From an uncultured Pelagibacteraceae bacterium (GTDB taxonomy: Bacteria; Pseudomonadota; Alphaproteobacteria; Pelagibacterales; Pelagibacteraceae), in the NCBI GenBank assembly GCA_902562645.1, contig CACETY010000004.1, forward strand, positions 1 to 64,000: a DNA stretch of 64,000 bases. The letters are read 5' to 3'. Under the pieces are notes generated by a model. That model was given only the letters and a program-made list of their open reading frames with translations, ran no database searches and had not been told where the DNA came from. The position numbers were made by a program, and so were the translations under genes. Each line of letters starts with the position of its first letter. The first letter of the stretch is position 1. Below, piece by piece: positions 10,468-20,813 of the stretch.

Positions 10468-11397
10468 TCAATTAAATTCTATCAACGCATCAACATGCCT
10501 TTGAGTGCTATTTTGTAAAGCTTTAAGGTCATAACCACCTTCAAGAATTGAAACAACTTTACCATTACAAAAAGATTTAGAATATTCTAAAGTCCTTTTA
10601 GTTATTTTATAAAAATCCTCTGTACCTAATCTTATTTGAGCCAACGGGTCATCAATGTGGGCATCAAAACCTGCGGAAAATAACAAAAATTCAGGTTTAA
10701 ACTGTTTTATTTTAGTTAAAACATTTTCATAAGCATTTAAATATACTTCAGATGTTGTTCCAGCTTCTAGTGGAATATTTAATACATTATTAAATTTTCC
10801 ATTTTCCTTATTTGAACCTGAGCCGGGATAATAAGGGTATTGGTGAGTAGAAACATATAATACCTTTTCATTATCATAAAAAATATCTTGAGTTCCATTA
10901 CCATGGTGAACATCAAAATCAATAATTGCAATTTTTTTGTATTTATACTTTTCAATTAAGTAATAAGCACCAACGGCTACATTATTGTAGATACAAAATC
11001 CCATAGCTTTTTCTTTTTCTGCATGATGACCCGGAGGTCTTACAGCACAAAAAGCATTCTTAAATTCTTTGTTTTGTACTCCATCTATTGCTGTAATGAT
11101 TGAACCTACTGCATCTTTAGTAGCATCTTTACTACCAGGGGAAACAATTGTGTCACCATCTAAAAATACTAAACCTTTTTTTGGAAAAGACTGTTTAACA
11201 TGATTAATATATTCTATCGAATGTGTTTTATTTAAAAAAAATTCGTCAAATTTATTTGGTTTTTTCCATATAAGATTTTTGTTATCTACTTTTTTAAAGT
11301 TATCAATTATTGCGGTAACCCTATCAATTTTTTCTGGATGGCCGTTCCCAGTATTATGGTTTTTATAAGTATCTGAAGTGATTAGACCGGTCTTCAC
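10468..11397 (-). CDS. Histone deacetylase / acetylpolyamine amidohydrolase family protein
   Basis: VRPPGHHAE, IIDFDVHHGNGTQDIFY, FSAGFDAHIDDPL, EGGYDL. Confidence 0.92.
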   Translation of the reverse strand: MKTGLITSDTYKNHNTGNGHPEKIDRVTAIIDNFKKVDNKNLIWKKPNKFDEFFLNKTHSIEYINHVKQSFPKKGLVFLDGDTIVSPGSKDATKDAVGSIITAIDGVQNKEFKNAFCAVRPPGHHAEKEKAMGFCIYNNVAVGAYYLIEKYKYKKIAIIDFDVHHGNGTQDIFYDNEKVLYVSTHQYPYYPGSGSNKENGKFNNVLNIPLEAGTTSEVYLNAYENVLTKIKQFKPEFLLFSAGFDAHIDDPLAQIRLGTEDFYKITKRTLEYSKSFCNGKVVSILEGGYDLKALQNSTQRHVDALIEFN

Positions 11398-12551
11398 TTA
11401 AAATAATTTTTTAAAACTTTTAAATATATTAAACTCAATTTTTTTAAATCAGTGAGTGAGACAGCCTCATCAACTTTATGCATAGTTTTTCCTACTAAGC
11501 CAAATTCTAAACAAGGAGCTATTTTTCTAATAAACCTTGCATCTGATGTGCCTCCGGTAGTTGAAAGTTTAGGTTTTATTTTAGTAACTTTTTTAATAAT
11601 ATTTTGTATCATAAATGTTGTACTATTAGGCTTTGTAAGAAAAGCTTCACCTGAAACACTGTAATCAATTTTATATTTAGATTTAGTTTTATTACATACT
11701 TTTTTTAAAATTTTATTAATTTTTTTTTTAATGGAATTTGAAGTATGTACATTATTAAATCTTATATTAAATGAAGCATATGCAAGACCTGGAATAACAT
11801 TGTCTGCGGTATTATTTATATTAATCTTTGTAATTTCAAGATTTGTTGGTTGAAAATCCTTCGTACCTTTGTCAAATCGTATATCTTTTAGTTCTTTAAG
11901 TATTCTAACTAGAGCAGTCGAAGGGTTGTTTGCTCTATGAGGATATGCTACATGCCCTTGAACTCCTGTAATTGTTAATAGACCGTTCATACTTCCTCTT
12001 CGACCAATTTTAATCATTTCACCTAATTTATTAGGATTAGTTGGTTCTCCAACCAAGCAAAAATCTATTTTTTCTCGTTTCTTTTTTAAATATTCTACAA
12101 CTTTCTTGGTTCCATTAATTGCAACACCTTCCTCATCTCCAGTGATTAAAAGACTTATCGATCCATTAAATCCTTTATTTTTTTCAACAAAAACGCTTAT
12201 AGCAGACACAAATGCAGCTATTGAGCTTTTCATATCATTTGCACCCCTTCCAATTAAATGTCCATTTTTAATTGATGGTTTAAATGGATTTATTGTCCAA
12301 TCACTTAAATTTCCAGCAGGAACAACATCAAGATGTCCAGCATAACAAAAATTAGGACTTTTTTTCCCTAATCTTGCATATAGATTTTTAACTGAAGCAT
12401 TTTTTTTTTCTTTGAACTCTAGAATTTTAGTTTTAAAGCCAAGTTTTTTCAATTTTTTTTCCAAAAATTTCATTATTCCAGCATCTATAGGAGTTACACT
12501 TGGAAATCTAATTAGCTCTTTAGCTAATTGAAGTTCATTTATAATTTTCAT
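11394..12551 (-). CDS. dapE: Succinyl-diaminopimelate desuccinylase
   Basis: FAGHLDVVPAG-type motif (CYAGHLDVVPAGN), GRGANDMKSSIAAF, TGDEEG; adjacent to dapD. Confidence 0.93.
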   Translation of the reverse strand: MKIINELQLAKELIRFPSVTPIDAGIMKFLEKKLKKLGFKTKILEFKEKKNASVKNLYARLGKKSPNFCYAGHLDVVPAGNLSDWTINPFKPSIKNGHLIGRGANDMKSSIAAFVSAISVFVEKNKGFNGSISLLITGDEEGVAINGTKKVVEYLKKKREKIDFCLVGEPTNPNKLGEMIKIGRRGSMNGLLTITGVQGHVAYPHRANNPSTALVRILKELKDIRFDKGTKDFQPTNLEITKININNTADNVIPGLAYASFNIRFNNVHTSNSIKKKINKILKKVCNKTKSKYKIDYSVSGEAFLTKPNSTTFMIQNIIKKVTKIKPKLSTTGGTSDARFIRKIAPCLEFGLVGKTMHKVDEAVSLTDLKKLSLIYLKVLKNYFK

Positions 12552-12556
12552 AGAAA

Positions 12557-13384
12557 CTATTCTCTCAAGAGATCGTTAATAGAAGTTTTAGATCTTGTCT
12601 TTTCATCTACTTGCTTAATTATTACAGCACAATATAGTGAAGGTGCAGTTGGGTTATTTTTATCAGGAAGTGAGCCTGGTACTACAACTGAATAAGGGGG
12701 AATTTTTCCATAAGTAATTTCTCCAGTTTTCCTATTAACAATTTTTGTAGATTGTCCTATGTACATGCCCATACTCAGTACGGACCCTTCTCCTACAATA
12801 ACACCTTCTACAACTTCAGACATTGCACCTAAAAATACATTATCCTCGATAATAGTTGGCAGAGCTTGTGCAGGTTCTAAAACTCCACCCACACCTGAAC
12901 CTGCAGAGATATGACAATTTTTTCCAATTTGGCTACAGCTTCCTGCTCTTGCAAATGTATCAATCATTGTTCCTTCATCTATGTATGCTCCAATGTTAAC
13001 GTAGCATGGCATTAAAACTGCATTCTTGCCAACAAAACTTCCTTTTCTTACTGGTGAGTTAGGCACCATTCTAAAACCCGCTCTCTCATGATCTTCTTTT
13101 GTCCATCCTGCAGTCTTACCCTTTAGTAAATGAGCTTTATCATACCAACTACTATATGGACCATTCAAATTCTGCATTGGATATAATCTAAAGCTTAACA
13201 TGATTGCTTTTTTTAAATGTTGATGGGTTATCCATTCACCATTTATTTTTTCAGCAACTCGTGAGTTTCCACTATCTAAGTCATCAATAACTTGATTTAT
13301 TGTATCTTTTAAAGACTGATCTGAAGCAGGATTTATTTGATCCCTTTTTTCCCAAGCTTCATTTATCACATTTTCTATACTCAT
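12557..13384 (-). CDS. dapD: Tetrahydrodipicolinate N-succinyltransferase
   Basis: Left-handed beta-helix hexapeptide repeats, AFRMVP-type [15 protein letters not shown]. Confidence 0.95.
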   Translation of the reverse strand: MSIENVINEAWEKRDQINPASDQSLKDTINQVIDDLDSGNSRVAEKINGEWITHQHLKKAIMLSFRLYPMQNLNGPYSSWYDKAHLLKGKTAGWTKEDHERAGFRMVPNSPVRKGSFVGKNAVLMPCYVNIGAYIDEGTMIDTFARAGSCSQIGKNCHISAGSGVGGVLEPAQALPTIIEDNVFLGAMSEVVEGVIVGEGSVLSMGMYIGQSTKIVNRKTGEITYGKIPPYSVVVPGSLPDKNNPTAPSLYCAVIIKQVDEKTRSKTSINDLLRE

Positions 13385-13387
13385 AAT

Positions 13388-14050
13388 TTATGAGTTTTTT
13401 AATAACCTTATTTCTTTTAAAAATAAAGAGAGATTTTCTATTTTATAGTCAATATAGTCTTTATCGGATTCTTTTTTACCCCAATATTCATTATTGATTA
13501 GCCATACTGTCGTAGCTCCTCTTTCTTTACCAATTGACAAGTTTTTTGCAATATCTTCGATATAAATTGTTTCTTTTGGGTCAATATCAAATTTTTTTAC
13601 CATCAGATCAAATGCTTTCGCTGCAGGTTTTGGGCTATATTCCGCATCAACTATATCAAATACATCCTCAAATAGATCATCAATACCTAAATGTGTAGTT
13701 ATATTACTAACATGCTCACTAGAACCATTGGTAAAAACGAACTTTCTTAAATCCAACTTCTCTATTTCACCTCTCAAAACAAAGTCTTTTTTCATAAAAG
13801 ATAAGTCAATGTCATGAACGAAATTTAAAAACTCTTTAGGAGGAATATCGTGATGTATCATTAATCCATTTAGACTTGTATTATATTTATGAAAGTAGTT
13901 AGTTTGTAATTTTTTAGCTTCGACCAAGTTAATTTTTAATTTTTCAGAAATGTATTGCGTCATTCTTTTACTTACTTGACCAAATACAGATTCTAAATCC
14001 TGATAAAGAACACCATCACAATCAAATAAAATATTTTTTATATTTTTCAT
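13388..14050 (-). CDS. HAD-superfamily pyrimidine 5'-nucleotidase-like hydrolase
   Basis: LFDCDGVLYQD, FTNGSSEHV, YIEDIAKNL. Confidence 0.85.
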   Translation of the reverse strand: MKNIKNILFDCDGVLYQDLESVFGQVSKRMTQYISEKLKINLVEAKKLQTNYFHKYNTSLNGLMIHHDIPPKEFLNFVHDIDLSFMKKDFVLRGEIEKLDLRKFVFTNGSSEHVSNITTHLGIDDLFEDVFDIVDAEYSPKPAAKAFDLMVKKFDIDPKETIYIEDIAKNLSIGKERGATTVWLINNEYWGKKESDKDYIDYKIENLSLFLKEIRLLKNS

Positions 14051-14895
14051 TTTCTTATTAATGTACCAGCGCCTTTATCTGAAAATAATTCAAAAAGAAT
14101 TGAATGTTTTTTTCTTCCATCAATAATACCAACACCGGTAACGCCATTCATTATTGCATCTAAGCAAGTGTTAATTTTAGGAATCATACCCTCTGTTATA
14201 ATTTCATTATTTATCATCTCTAAAATTTCAGATGACGTAATTTCCTCAATGAGTTTTTTTTCTTTATCTAGTACACCTTCAACATTGGTCATTAATAATA
14301 ATCTTCTACATTTCAAAGATTTAGCTATAGCACCAGCAGCTGTATCTCCATTAATATTAAATGTTTGATTATTTTTATCTAATCCTAAAGGTGATATTAT
14401 TGGAACTGAATTTACCTTAATTATATCTTTTATAATATTTGTATTTATTTTATTTGGTTTTCCAACAAAACCAAGTTCCGCCGCTTCTGGAATAACCTCA
14501 ATAACATTATTTTTTTTTGTGTTTAATGAGATTGCTTTTGAACCGTTTTCAATTAAGGAATTTACAATATCTTCATTAAAATCAATAAGGACATCTTCAA
14601 CAATATTTATAATTTTTTCGTCTGTAACCCTTAAACCTCTAATAAATTTTGAATGAATATTTGATTTTTCTAACTCTCTTTTAATTCTAGGACCACCTCC
14701 GTGGACTATTATTATTGATAATCCTAACTTATTTAGAATACTTATATCTGAAATAAAATTGTTAAAAATATTTCTATCAATAAAAACATTTCCTCCATAT
14801 TTAATGACTATTAATTCATTTTTGTATTTATCTATATATTTCTTCACCTCTTCGATGGAAGGACCATCTTTTGGTACTATTTTTTCTATTTCCAT
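14047..14895 (-). CDS. argB: Acetylglutamate kinase
   Basis: VIKYGGNV, IIIVHGGGPRI, NINGDTAAGAIA. Confidence 0.95.
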   Translation of the reverse strand: MEIEKIVPKDGPSIEEVKKYIDKYKNELIVIKYGGNVFIDRNIFNNFISDISILNKLGLSIIIVHGGGPRIKRELEKSNIHSKFIRGLRVTDEKIINIVEDVLIDFNEDIVNSLIENGSKAISLNTKKNNVIEVIPEAAELGFVGKPNKINTNIIKDIIKVNSVPIISPLGLDKNNQTFNINGDTAAGAIAKSLKCRRLLLMTNVEGVLDKEKKLIEEITSSEILEMINNEIITEGMIPKINTCLDAIMNGVTGVGIIDGRKKHSILFELFSDKGAGTLIRK

Positions 14896-14904
14896 TTATT
14901 TCTA

Positions 14905-16587
14905 TTAAACAGTTTTGACAGTCGTTCTTTTGATTATTATGTACTGTTGTGCCATTGTTAATATGTTATTTATAGTCCAGTAAATAACTAGTCCTGCTGG
15001 GAAAGGAGCTAGTATTACAGTTAAAAATAACGGGAAAAACATAAATATCTTTGCTTGAACAGGATCTGGAGGCGTAGGATTCAGTTTTTGCTGCATCCAC
15101 ATTGAAACACCCATTAAGCATGGCCACACACCTATTAGTAAAAAAGAAGGAGGGTCCCAAGGTATTAGTCCAAATAAATTAAATATGGATGTGGGATCTC
15201 TTTCACTTAAATCTTTTATCCAACCAAAAAATGGTTGATGTCTCATCTCAATTGTTACAAACAAAACTTTATAAATTGCAAAGAAAAAAGGAATCTGTAT
15301 AAAAATTGGAAGACACCCACTTATTGGATTGACTTTTTCTCTTTTATATAAAGCCATCATTTCCTGTTGAAGTTTCATTTTATCTTCTTTGTGTAATTCT
15401 TTTAGTCTTGTCATTTCTGGCTGAAGAACTTTCATTTTAGCCATTGATCTGAATGAGTAATTAGCAAGCGGAAAAAATGCTAATCTTATACAAGCGGTAA
15501 TCATTATAATTGCTATTCCAAAATTTCCAGCCAGATTAAAGAAATATTGAATTGCGAAGAATAAGGGTTTTACAATAAAGTAAAACCATCCCCAATCTAT
15601 TGCTAAATCAAACTTATTAATGTTTTCACTTTCTGCATATCCATCAATAACGTTTACCTCTTTTGCAGCGATTATTAACCTAATTGAGTTACTTTTAGTC
15701 TCGTTTGCACCAACTTCAGTTGCATTTGTCTCAATAAAATTTGCTCTAAACTTATTTTTATAATCAAAATCAGATCTAAAACTTTTATCTTTTTCAGGTA
15801 TAAGACTAGTAAGCCAATATTTATCAGTTATACCTAGCCATCCAGATTTTGCATTCTTGGAATATTTTTTTTCCTCAATATCATCATAATCTTCTTCAAC
15901 TAGTTGATCATCAAAAACTCCAATTAAGCCCTCATGCAAAATATAAAAATTAGTTACATCTGGGGCTACATTTCTTATTATTTGTCCATATGGATAAAAA
16001 TTATAAGTTTTATCTGAATTGTTAATAATTGTTTGATTAATATTGAAAAGATATTTTTTATCTAAACTTATTTCTTTTACGAATTTAATATTTTGATTAT
16101 TAGTCCAACTTAATTTTACTGGGGAATTAGGTGTAAGTTTGTTATTGCCTTCAATACTCCATAAAGATTTTGAGTTTGGCAAGTCAATGTTTTTACTTGT
16201 TGTTGCCCAACCAGTCTCTACATAATATCCATTATTAGACTGTTTAGGATTTAATAAGATTACATTATCATCTCCATTTAAAGTATTTGTATAATTTTTA
16301 AAAGTTAAGTCGTCTATTGAAGACCCAATTAATGAAATTGAGCCTTTAATTTTGTCATTTTCAAAAAAAACTCTTTCATTTTCTTTTAAAGCATCATTTC
16401 TAGATATTTTAATTATTTCTTCGTCCTGAACTAATGATGGTGCATCCGTTGAAGAATTTTCACTGGAAATATTTTTATCATTTTGAATATCTTTTTGCTC
16501 TACTACTGCTGGAGCGAAAAATAGACTATAAAGTATTATTACGGCTGCGCTCAGAGATATTGCGGCAATTACATTTTTTGTATCCAT
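14905..16587 (-). CDS. yidC: Membrane protein insertase YidC
   Basis: C-terminal Oxa1 core, N-terminal TM and large periplasmic domain; next to yidD-rnpA-rpmH. Confidence 0.97.
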   Translation of the reverse strand: MDTKNVIAAISLSAAVIILYSLFFAPAVVEQKDIQNDKNISSENSSTDAPSLVQDEEIIKISRNDALKENERVFFENDKIKGSISLIGSSIDDLTFKNYTNTLNGDDNVILLNPKQSNNGYYVETGWATTSKNIDLPNSKSLWSIEGNNKLTPNSPVKLSWTNNQNIKFVKEISLDKKYLFNINQTIINNSDKTYNFYPYGQIIRNVAPDVTNFYILHEGLIGVFDDQLVEEDYDDIEEKKYSKNAKSGWLGITDKYWLTSLIPEKDKSFRSDFDYKNKFRANFIETNATEVGANETKSNSIRLIIAAKEVNVIDGYAESENINKFDLAIDWGWFYFIVKPLFFAIQYFFNLAGNFGIAIIMITACIRLAFFPLANYSFRSMAKMKVLQPEMTRLKELHKEDKMKLQQEMMALYKREKVNPISGCLPIFIQIPFFFAIYKVLFVTIEMRHQPFFGWIKDLSERDPTSIFNLFGLIPWDPPSFLLIGVWPCLMGVSMWMQQKLNPTPPDPVQAKIFMFFPLFLTVILAPFPAGLVIYWTINNILTMAQQYIIIKRTTVKTV

Positions 16588-16590
16588 AAA

Positions 16591-16833
16591 TTACTTTTTC
16601 TTTTTAACTGGATCAAATCCCTCTCCACCACCCAAAGTTTTTATCGGATGACAACTAAGTATTCTTTTAAATCCATTAATACTTCCTTTTAAAATTCCAT
16701 TCTCTTTTAGGTTTTCAATAAAATAATCGGAACATGTTGGAAGATATCTACAATTATTACCTAGATATGGAGATATAAGTATTTGATAAAACCTTATAAT
16801 CTTAATCATTAAAAATTTAATAAAATTGGTCAT
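16591..16833 (-). CDS. yidD: Membrane protein insertion efficiency factor YidD
   Basis: YQILISPYLGNNCRYLPTCSDY. Confidence 0.95.
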   Translation of the reverse strand: MTNFIKFLMIKIIRFYQILISPYLGNNCRYLPTCSDYFIENLKENGILKGSINGFKRILSCHPIKTLGGGEGFDPVKKKK

Positions 16834-17171
16834 TTAATTTTTTTAAAGTCTTCTAATGTTGCGTTTTTTATTGTTTCATAAGGATCTTTGCTTACAGATA
16901 TTCTTGCAATCAATAGATAACAGTAATTTAGGTTAATGTTTATTGATTTTACAGCTTCATTCATAATATTTCTTAGTCTTCTTTTTATTCTATTTCTAGT
17001 TACTGCATTTCCGATTTTCTTTTTGGCTACAAAACTAATATTTAATCTATTATTATTTTTATCAGAAAGTTTTTTAAAGAAAATTGTTGAGTATTTATTT
17101 GAAATTTTTTTTCCGCTCAGAATAGACTTAAAATCCTCATTTTTAGAAAGGCTAACAATCTTGTTTTTCAT
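16830..17171 (-). CDS. rnpA: Ribonuclease P protein component
   Basis: KKIGNAVTRNRIKRRLRNIMNE. Confidence 0.95.
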   Translation of the reverse strand: MKNKIVSLSKNEDFKSILSGKKISNKYSTIFFKKLSDKNNNRLNISFVAKKKIGNAVTRNRIKRRLRNIMNEAVKSININLNYCYLLIARISVSKDPYETIKNATLEDFKKIK

Positions 17172-17308
17172 TAAGCGTTTGTTAATTTTTTTCTTCCCTT
17201 GGCTCTTCTTCTTTTTAATACTTTTCTTCCACCCTTTGTCTTTTTTTTAGCTCTAAAGCCAACAGCTTTTTTTCTTTTTCTGTTACTTGGTTGATATGTA
17301 CGTTTCAT
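17171..17308 (-). CDS. rpmH: 50S ribosomal protein L34
   Basis: Own translation of the minus strand: [45 protein letters not shown]. Not in the ORF track (short). Confidence 0.97.
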   Translation of the reverse strand: MKRTYQPSNRKRKKAVGFRAKKKTKGGRKVLKRRRAKGRKKLTNA

Positions 17309-17390
17309 TGTTGTTAAATTAATGTTAAATTTCGGTAGTTATACAAATATATATATATAAGTACAGCGATTTTTAATAAGTTAAAAATCA

Positions 17391-18104
17391 ATGAATAGAG
17401 AAAAAAAAATTAAACTATTTTTAGGCTTTGCCTATATTTTGATAGTATTTGTTTTTTTATTGATTTTTTTTAATAACTTTTCCCTCAAGGATTTTTCAAG
17501 TTATGAATTAATAAGACAAAATAGGGAAGCTTTAGACAATATTAAAAATAGTAATATTTTTCTATCAAGTATTATTTTTTTAATAGGCACCATAGTCTGG
17601 GTAATTTTACTAGGCTTTGGATCACCAGTATTTCTGGTTGGTGGTTTTATTTTTGGTAAGTGGTTAGGAACTATACTTATAGTATTTGGGTTATCTATTG
17701 GTGCAACGCTTCTTTATATGTTTGCAAATTATTTTTTAAAAGATTTAGTAGAGGAAAAATTTTCGTCTCGTTTTAGCAATTTGACTGAGAAGTTTAGAAA
17801 AAATGAATTTGTTTTTTTTCTAGTTTATCGGTTTATAGGTGGCATCCCTTTTTTTATATCAAATATTTTACCAACAATTTTTAATGTTAGGGTTAAAAAT
17901 TTTTTTTTCGGATCAATAATTGGAATGACCCCGCAATTATTTGTTGGAGCATCTCTTGGTTCTGGTTTGAGTAAGATTTTAGAGGAAAATTCTGAAGTAC
18001 CAAGTTTTTTAGAATTAATTTTTTCTCCAGATATTTATTTACCAATTCTAGGAATTTTATTTTTAGTTTTAATTGGTCTTTTTTTAAAAAAAAAATTTTA
18101 TTAA
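17391..18104 (+). CDS. TVP38/TMEM64 (VTT/DedA-like) family membrane protein
   Basis: Multi-TM; GSPVFLVGGFIFGKWLGT...YRFIGGIPFFISNILPTIFNVRVKNFFFGSIIGMTP. Confidence 0.85.
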   Translation: MNREKKIKLFLGFAYILIVFVFLLIFFNNFSLKDFSSYELIRQNREALDNIKNSNIFLSSIIFLIGTIVWVILLGFGSPVFLVGGFIFGKWLGTILIVFGLSIGATLLYMFANYFLKDLVEEKFSSRFSNLTEKFRKNEFVFFLVYRFIGGIPFFISNILPTIFNVRVKNFFFGSIIGMTPQLFVGASLGSGLSKILEENSEVPSFLELIFSPDIYLPILGILFLVLIGLFLKKKFY

Positions 18105-18113
18105 AAATAACAA

Positions 18114-18188
18114 TGGTGCCCCCATCCAGAATTGAACTGGAAACTCATCCTTACCATGGATGTGTTATACCATTTAACTATAGGGGCA
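18114..18188 (-). tRNA. tRNA-Thr (anticodon GGT)
   Basis: Minus strand TGCCCCTATAGTTAAATGGTATAACACATCCATGGTAAGGATGAGTTTCCAGTTCAATTCTGGATGGGGGCACCA; cloverleaf folds, anticodon loop ATGGTAA, CCA encoded. Confidence 0.95.
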
Positions 18189-18281
18189 ATATTTAGTTAA
18201 ATTAGTGTATAAATTTAATTTTTTCAAATTATTGCCTTAATTTTTTTTGAAAATAGGCTATATCTATCTTAGGAAAATGTT

Positions 18282-18479
18282 ATGGGAATTCACTACACAT
18301 ATGGAGCTAATAAAAATGCAAAGCTCATGGAAAAAAAAGCAAAAAGAGAAAAAAAGCTTGCAGAAAAAAGAGCTAAGAAGCAGGTGAAAACTACCCCAGT
18401 TAAAATTGAAGAAGATAAAACTATTCCTCTCGATCAGGTTATAACTCTTGATCATCTTACAAATCCTGACAAAAAATAA
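18282..18479 (+). CDS. Hypothetical Lys-rich small protein (65 aa)
   Basis: MGIHYTYGANKNAKLMEKKAKREKKLAEKRAKK...; sits in a clear gap upstream of dcd. Confidence 0.65.
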   Translation: MGIHYTYGANKNAKLMEKKAKREKKLAEKRAKKQVKTTPVKIEEDKTIPLDQVITLDHLTNPDKK

Positions 18480-18482
18480 ACA

Positions 18483-18587
18483 ATGAGTTCAAAAAAGAAT
18501 AATTTTAGTAAACTTGAACTTGCTTTAAGAAAAAATTTAAAAAAAAGAAAAGAATTTCAAAAAAAAACTAAGAAAAAAAATAAATAA
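18483..18587 (+). CDS. Hypothetical Lys-rich micro-protein (34 aa)
   Basis: [40 protein letters not shown]; stop overlaps dcd start by 1 nt. Confidence 0.5.
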   Translation: MSSKKNNFSKLELALRKNLKKRKEFQKKTKKKNK

Positions 18588-19141
18588 TGTCAGTTCAATC
18601 TGATAAGTGGATTATACAAATGGCCAGAGAAAATGATATGATCTCTCCTTTTGAAGACAAACAAGTTAGAGGAGATAAAATATCATTCGGTGTATCATCA
18701 TATGGTTATGATGCGAGAGTATCTGATGAATTTAAAATTTTCACTAACGTAAATTCTGAAATTGTAGATCCAAAAAACTTTAAATCTTCGAATTTTATAA
18801 CAAAAAACTCATCTGAATGTATAATACCACCAAATTCATTCGTATTAGCGAGAACGGTGGAATACTTTAAGATACCCAAAAATGTCTTGGTTATATGTTT
18901 AGGAAAATCTACATACGCAAGATGTGGAATAATTGTAAACGTTACACCTCTTGAACCAGGCTGGGAGGGACATGTAACATTAGAATTTTCTAATACAACT
19001 CCACTACCAGCAAAGATTTACGCCAATGAAGGAGTTGCTCAATTTGTTTTCATTAAGGGCAATGAAGATCCGCAAGTTTCATATGCTGATAGAAATGGTA
19101 AATATCAGGGTCAAAAGGGAGTTACACTTCCAAAAATATAA
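18587..19141 (+). CDS. dcd: dCTP deaminase
   Basis: [36 protein letters not shown]. Confidence 0.96.
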   Translation: MSVQSDKWIIQMARENDMISPFEDKQVRGDKISFGVSSYGYDARVSDEFKIFTNVNSEIVDPKNFKSSNFITKNSSECIIPPNSFVLARTVEYFKIPKNVLVICLGKSTYARCGIIVNVTPLEPGWEGHVTLEFSNTTPLPAKIYANEGVAQFVFIKGNEDPQVSYADRNGKYQGQKGVTLPKI

Positions 19142-19143
19142 TA

Positions 19144-20406
19144 ATGGACAAATTTATTGTTAAAGGTCCTTGTAAAATAAAGGGCGAAATTTCAATCTCA
19201 GGCTCAAAAAATGCTGCTTTACCAATTTTAGCATCAACTATCTTATTTGAAAAAGAGGTCATAATAAAAAATTTACCTCGTGTTAAAGATATAGATACAA
19301 TGATAAACCTTTTAAAATCTCTTGGATCAGTAATTCAATTTAGTAAAAATAAAAAAAATGTTAAAATAACAAAGAAAAAAAAACAAAATCATCTCGCAAC
19401 ATATTCACTTGTTAGAACTATGAGAGCTGGAATATTAGTTTTAGGTGCACTTGTTGCTAAGCATCAAAAGTCCATTACCTCTTTGCCAGGTGGCTGCTTA
19501 ATAGGCGCAAGACCTGTAAATTTTCACCTGAATGCACTCAAAAAACTTGGAATGAAATATGATATTAAAAAAGGTTATATTCATGCACATGCGAGGGGAA
19601 AACTAAAAGGTGCTAAAATTAGATTTTCAAAGATTAGTGTTGGAGCAACTGAAAATACAATTATAGCTGCATGTTTAGCTAACGGAATTAGCATCCTTAG
19701 AAATTGCGCAATCGAGCCAGAAATAATTGATTTAATAAATTTTTTAAAATCAGGTGGTGCAAAAATAAAATTTATAGGCAAACGTACTTTGAAGATAGAA
19801 GGTATTAAATCTTTAGAAAGCACAAGTTATTCTGTGATGTCAGACAGAATAGAAACAGGAACCTTTTGTGTAGCAGCATGTTTAACTGGAGGCAATTTAA
19901 AAATAAATAATTTTGATCCAAAAATTATAAAAACAGAATTATCCTTATTAAAAAAAATTGGAGCCAAAATTAAAGTATCTAAAAAACAAATTCATATATC
20001 TGGTCCAAAAAAAATCAAAAATTTAACCAATTTAGTTACTAAAGAATATCCAAACTTTCCTACAGATTTACAAGCACAGTTTATGGTTCTACTTTGTAAG
20101 GCTAAAGGTAAAAGTTCAATAACTGAAAGTATTTTCGAAAATAGATTTATGCATGTAGCTGAATTAAGAAGGTTAGGTGCTGAGATTATAGTAAAAAAAA
20201 ATAAGGCCTTTATTTCAGGTAATACCAATTTTCAAGCAGCCGAATTAATGTCAAGCGATCTTAGAGCTTCAGTAGCGTTAGTTTTAGCTGCAACAGTTGC
20301 CACAGGATCATCTACAATTAATAGAATTTATCACCTTGATAGAGGATATGAAAATATAGAGAACAAACTGAGAAAAATTGGGGTAAACATTCGACGCGTT
20401 AATTGA
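19144..20406 (+). CDS. murA: UDP-N-acetylglucosamine 1-carboxyvinyltransferase
   Basis: GSKNAALPILAST, LPGGCLIGARPVNFHL, DLRASVALVLAA. Confidence 0.96.
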   Translation: MDKFIVKGPCKIKGEISISGSKNAALPILASTILFEKEVIIKNLPRVKDIDTMINLLKSLGSVIQFSKNKKNVKITKKKKQNHLATYSLVRTMRAGILVLGALVAKHQKSITSLPGGCLIGARPVNFHLNALKKLGMKYDIKKGYIHAHARGKLKGAKIRFSKISVGATENTIIAACLANGISILRNCAIEPEIIDLINFLKSGGAKIKFIGKRTLKIEGIKSLESTSYSVMSDRIETGTFCVAACLTGGNLKINNFDPKIIKTELSLLKKIGAKIKVSKKQIHISGPKKIKNLTNLVTKEYPNFPTDLQAQFMVLLCKAKGKSSITESIFENRFMHVAELRRLGAEIIVKKNKAFISGNTNFQAAELMSSDLRASVALVLAATVATGSSTINRIYHLDRGYENIENKLRKIGVNIRRVN

Positions 20407-20813
20407 TGGAAAATCAGTACTTAAAAAAGATAATTGCACAAACTCCTGAAGATCTGCACATTATTTCTGCTTGCTGTTCTGAGGGTAAAGTTAATATTGA
20501 TGATGTTAAGTATTTAGCTTCCAATAAGATTTTTTTGATATCAATATCAAGATTTAGTAAAGAAGAGGAAAACAAAAATAAATTAATAAATAGTATTATT
20601 AAATTTGAATTTATTTATTCGTCAAAATCAAAGAATATAGACCAAAAAGACACTAATCTTACGTTAGAATTATTAACAATTGATATTTTTAAGAAAGAGG
20701 AGAATTTTGAAATAACTCTGTTATTTTCAAAAAATAGAATTATAACTCTTGCCGCAGAAGTAATTGAGGTGACACTTGAGGACCAAAAAATAGTAAATGA
20801 TAAAAGTAATTAA
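20406..20813 (+). CDS. DUF2948-like hypothetical protein
   Basis: Located between murA and hisD, a familiar alphaproteobacterial order; ATG at 20406 (a TTG at 20403 is the listed alternative). Confidence 0.6.
   Translation: MENQYLKKIIAQTPEDLHIISACCSEGKVNIDDVKYLASNKIFLISISRFSKEEENKNKLINSIIKFEFIYSSKSKNIDQKDTNLTLELLTIDIFKKEENFEITLLFSKNRIITLAAEVIEVTLEDQKIVNDKSN

Noticed and set aside
14966-15160. 64-aa ORF within yidC on the same strand
   Set aside because: Out-of-frame ORF within a well-supported yidC; no start context or family.
16936-17250. 104-aa plus-strand hydrophobic ORF across rnpA/rpmH
   Set aside because: Antisense to Lys/Arg-rich rnpA and rpmH; hydrophobicity is an artefact of AAA/TTT complement.
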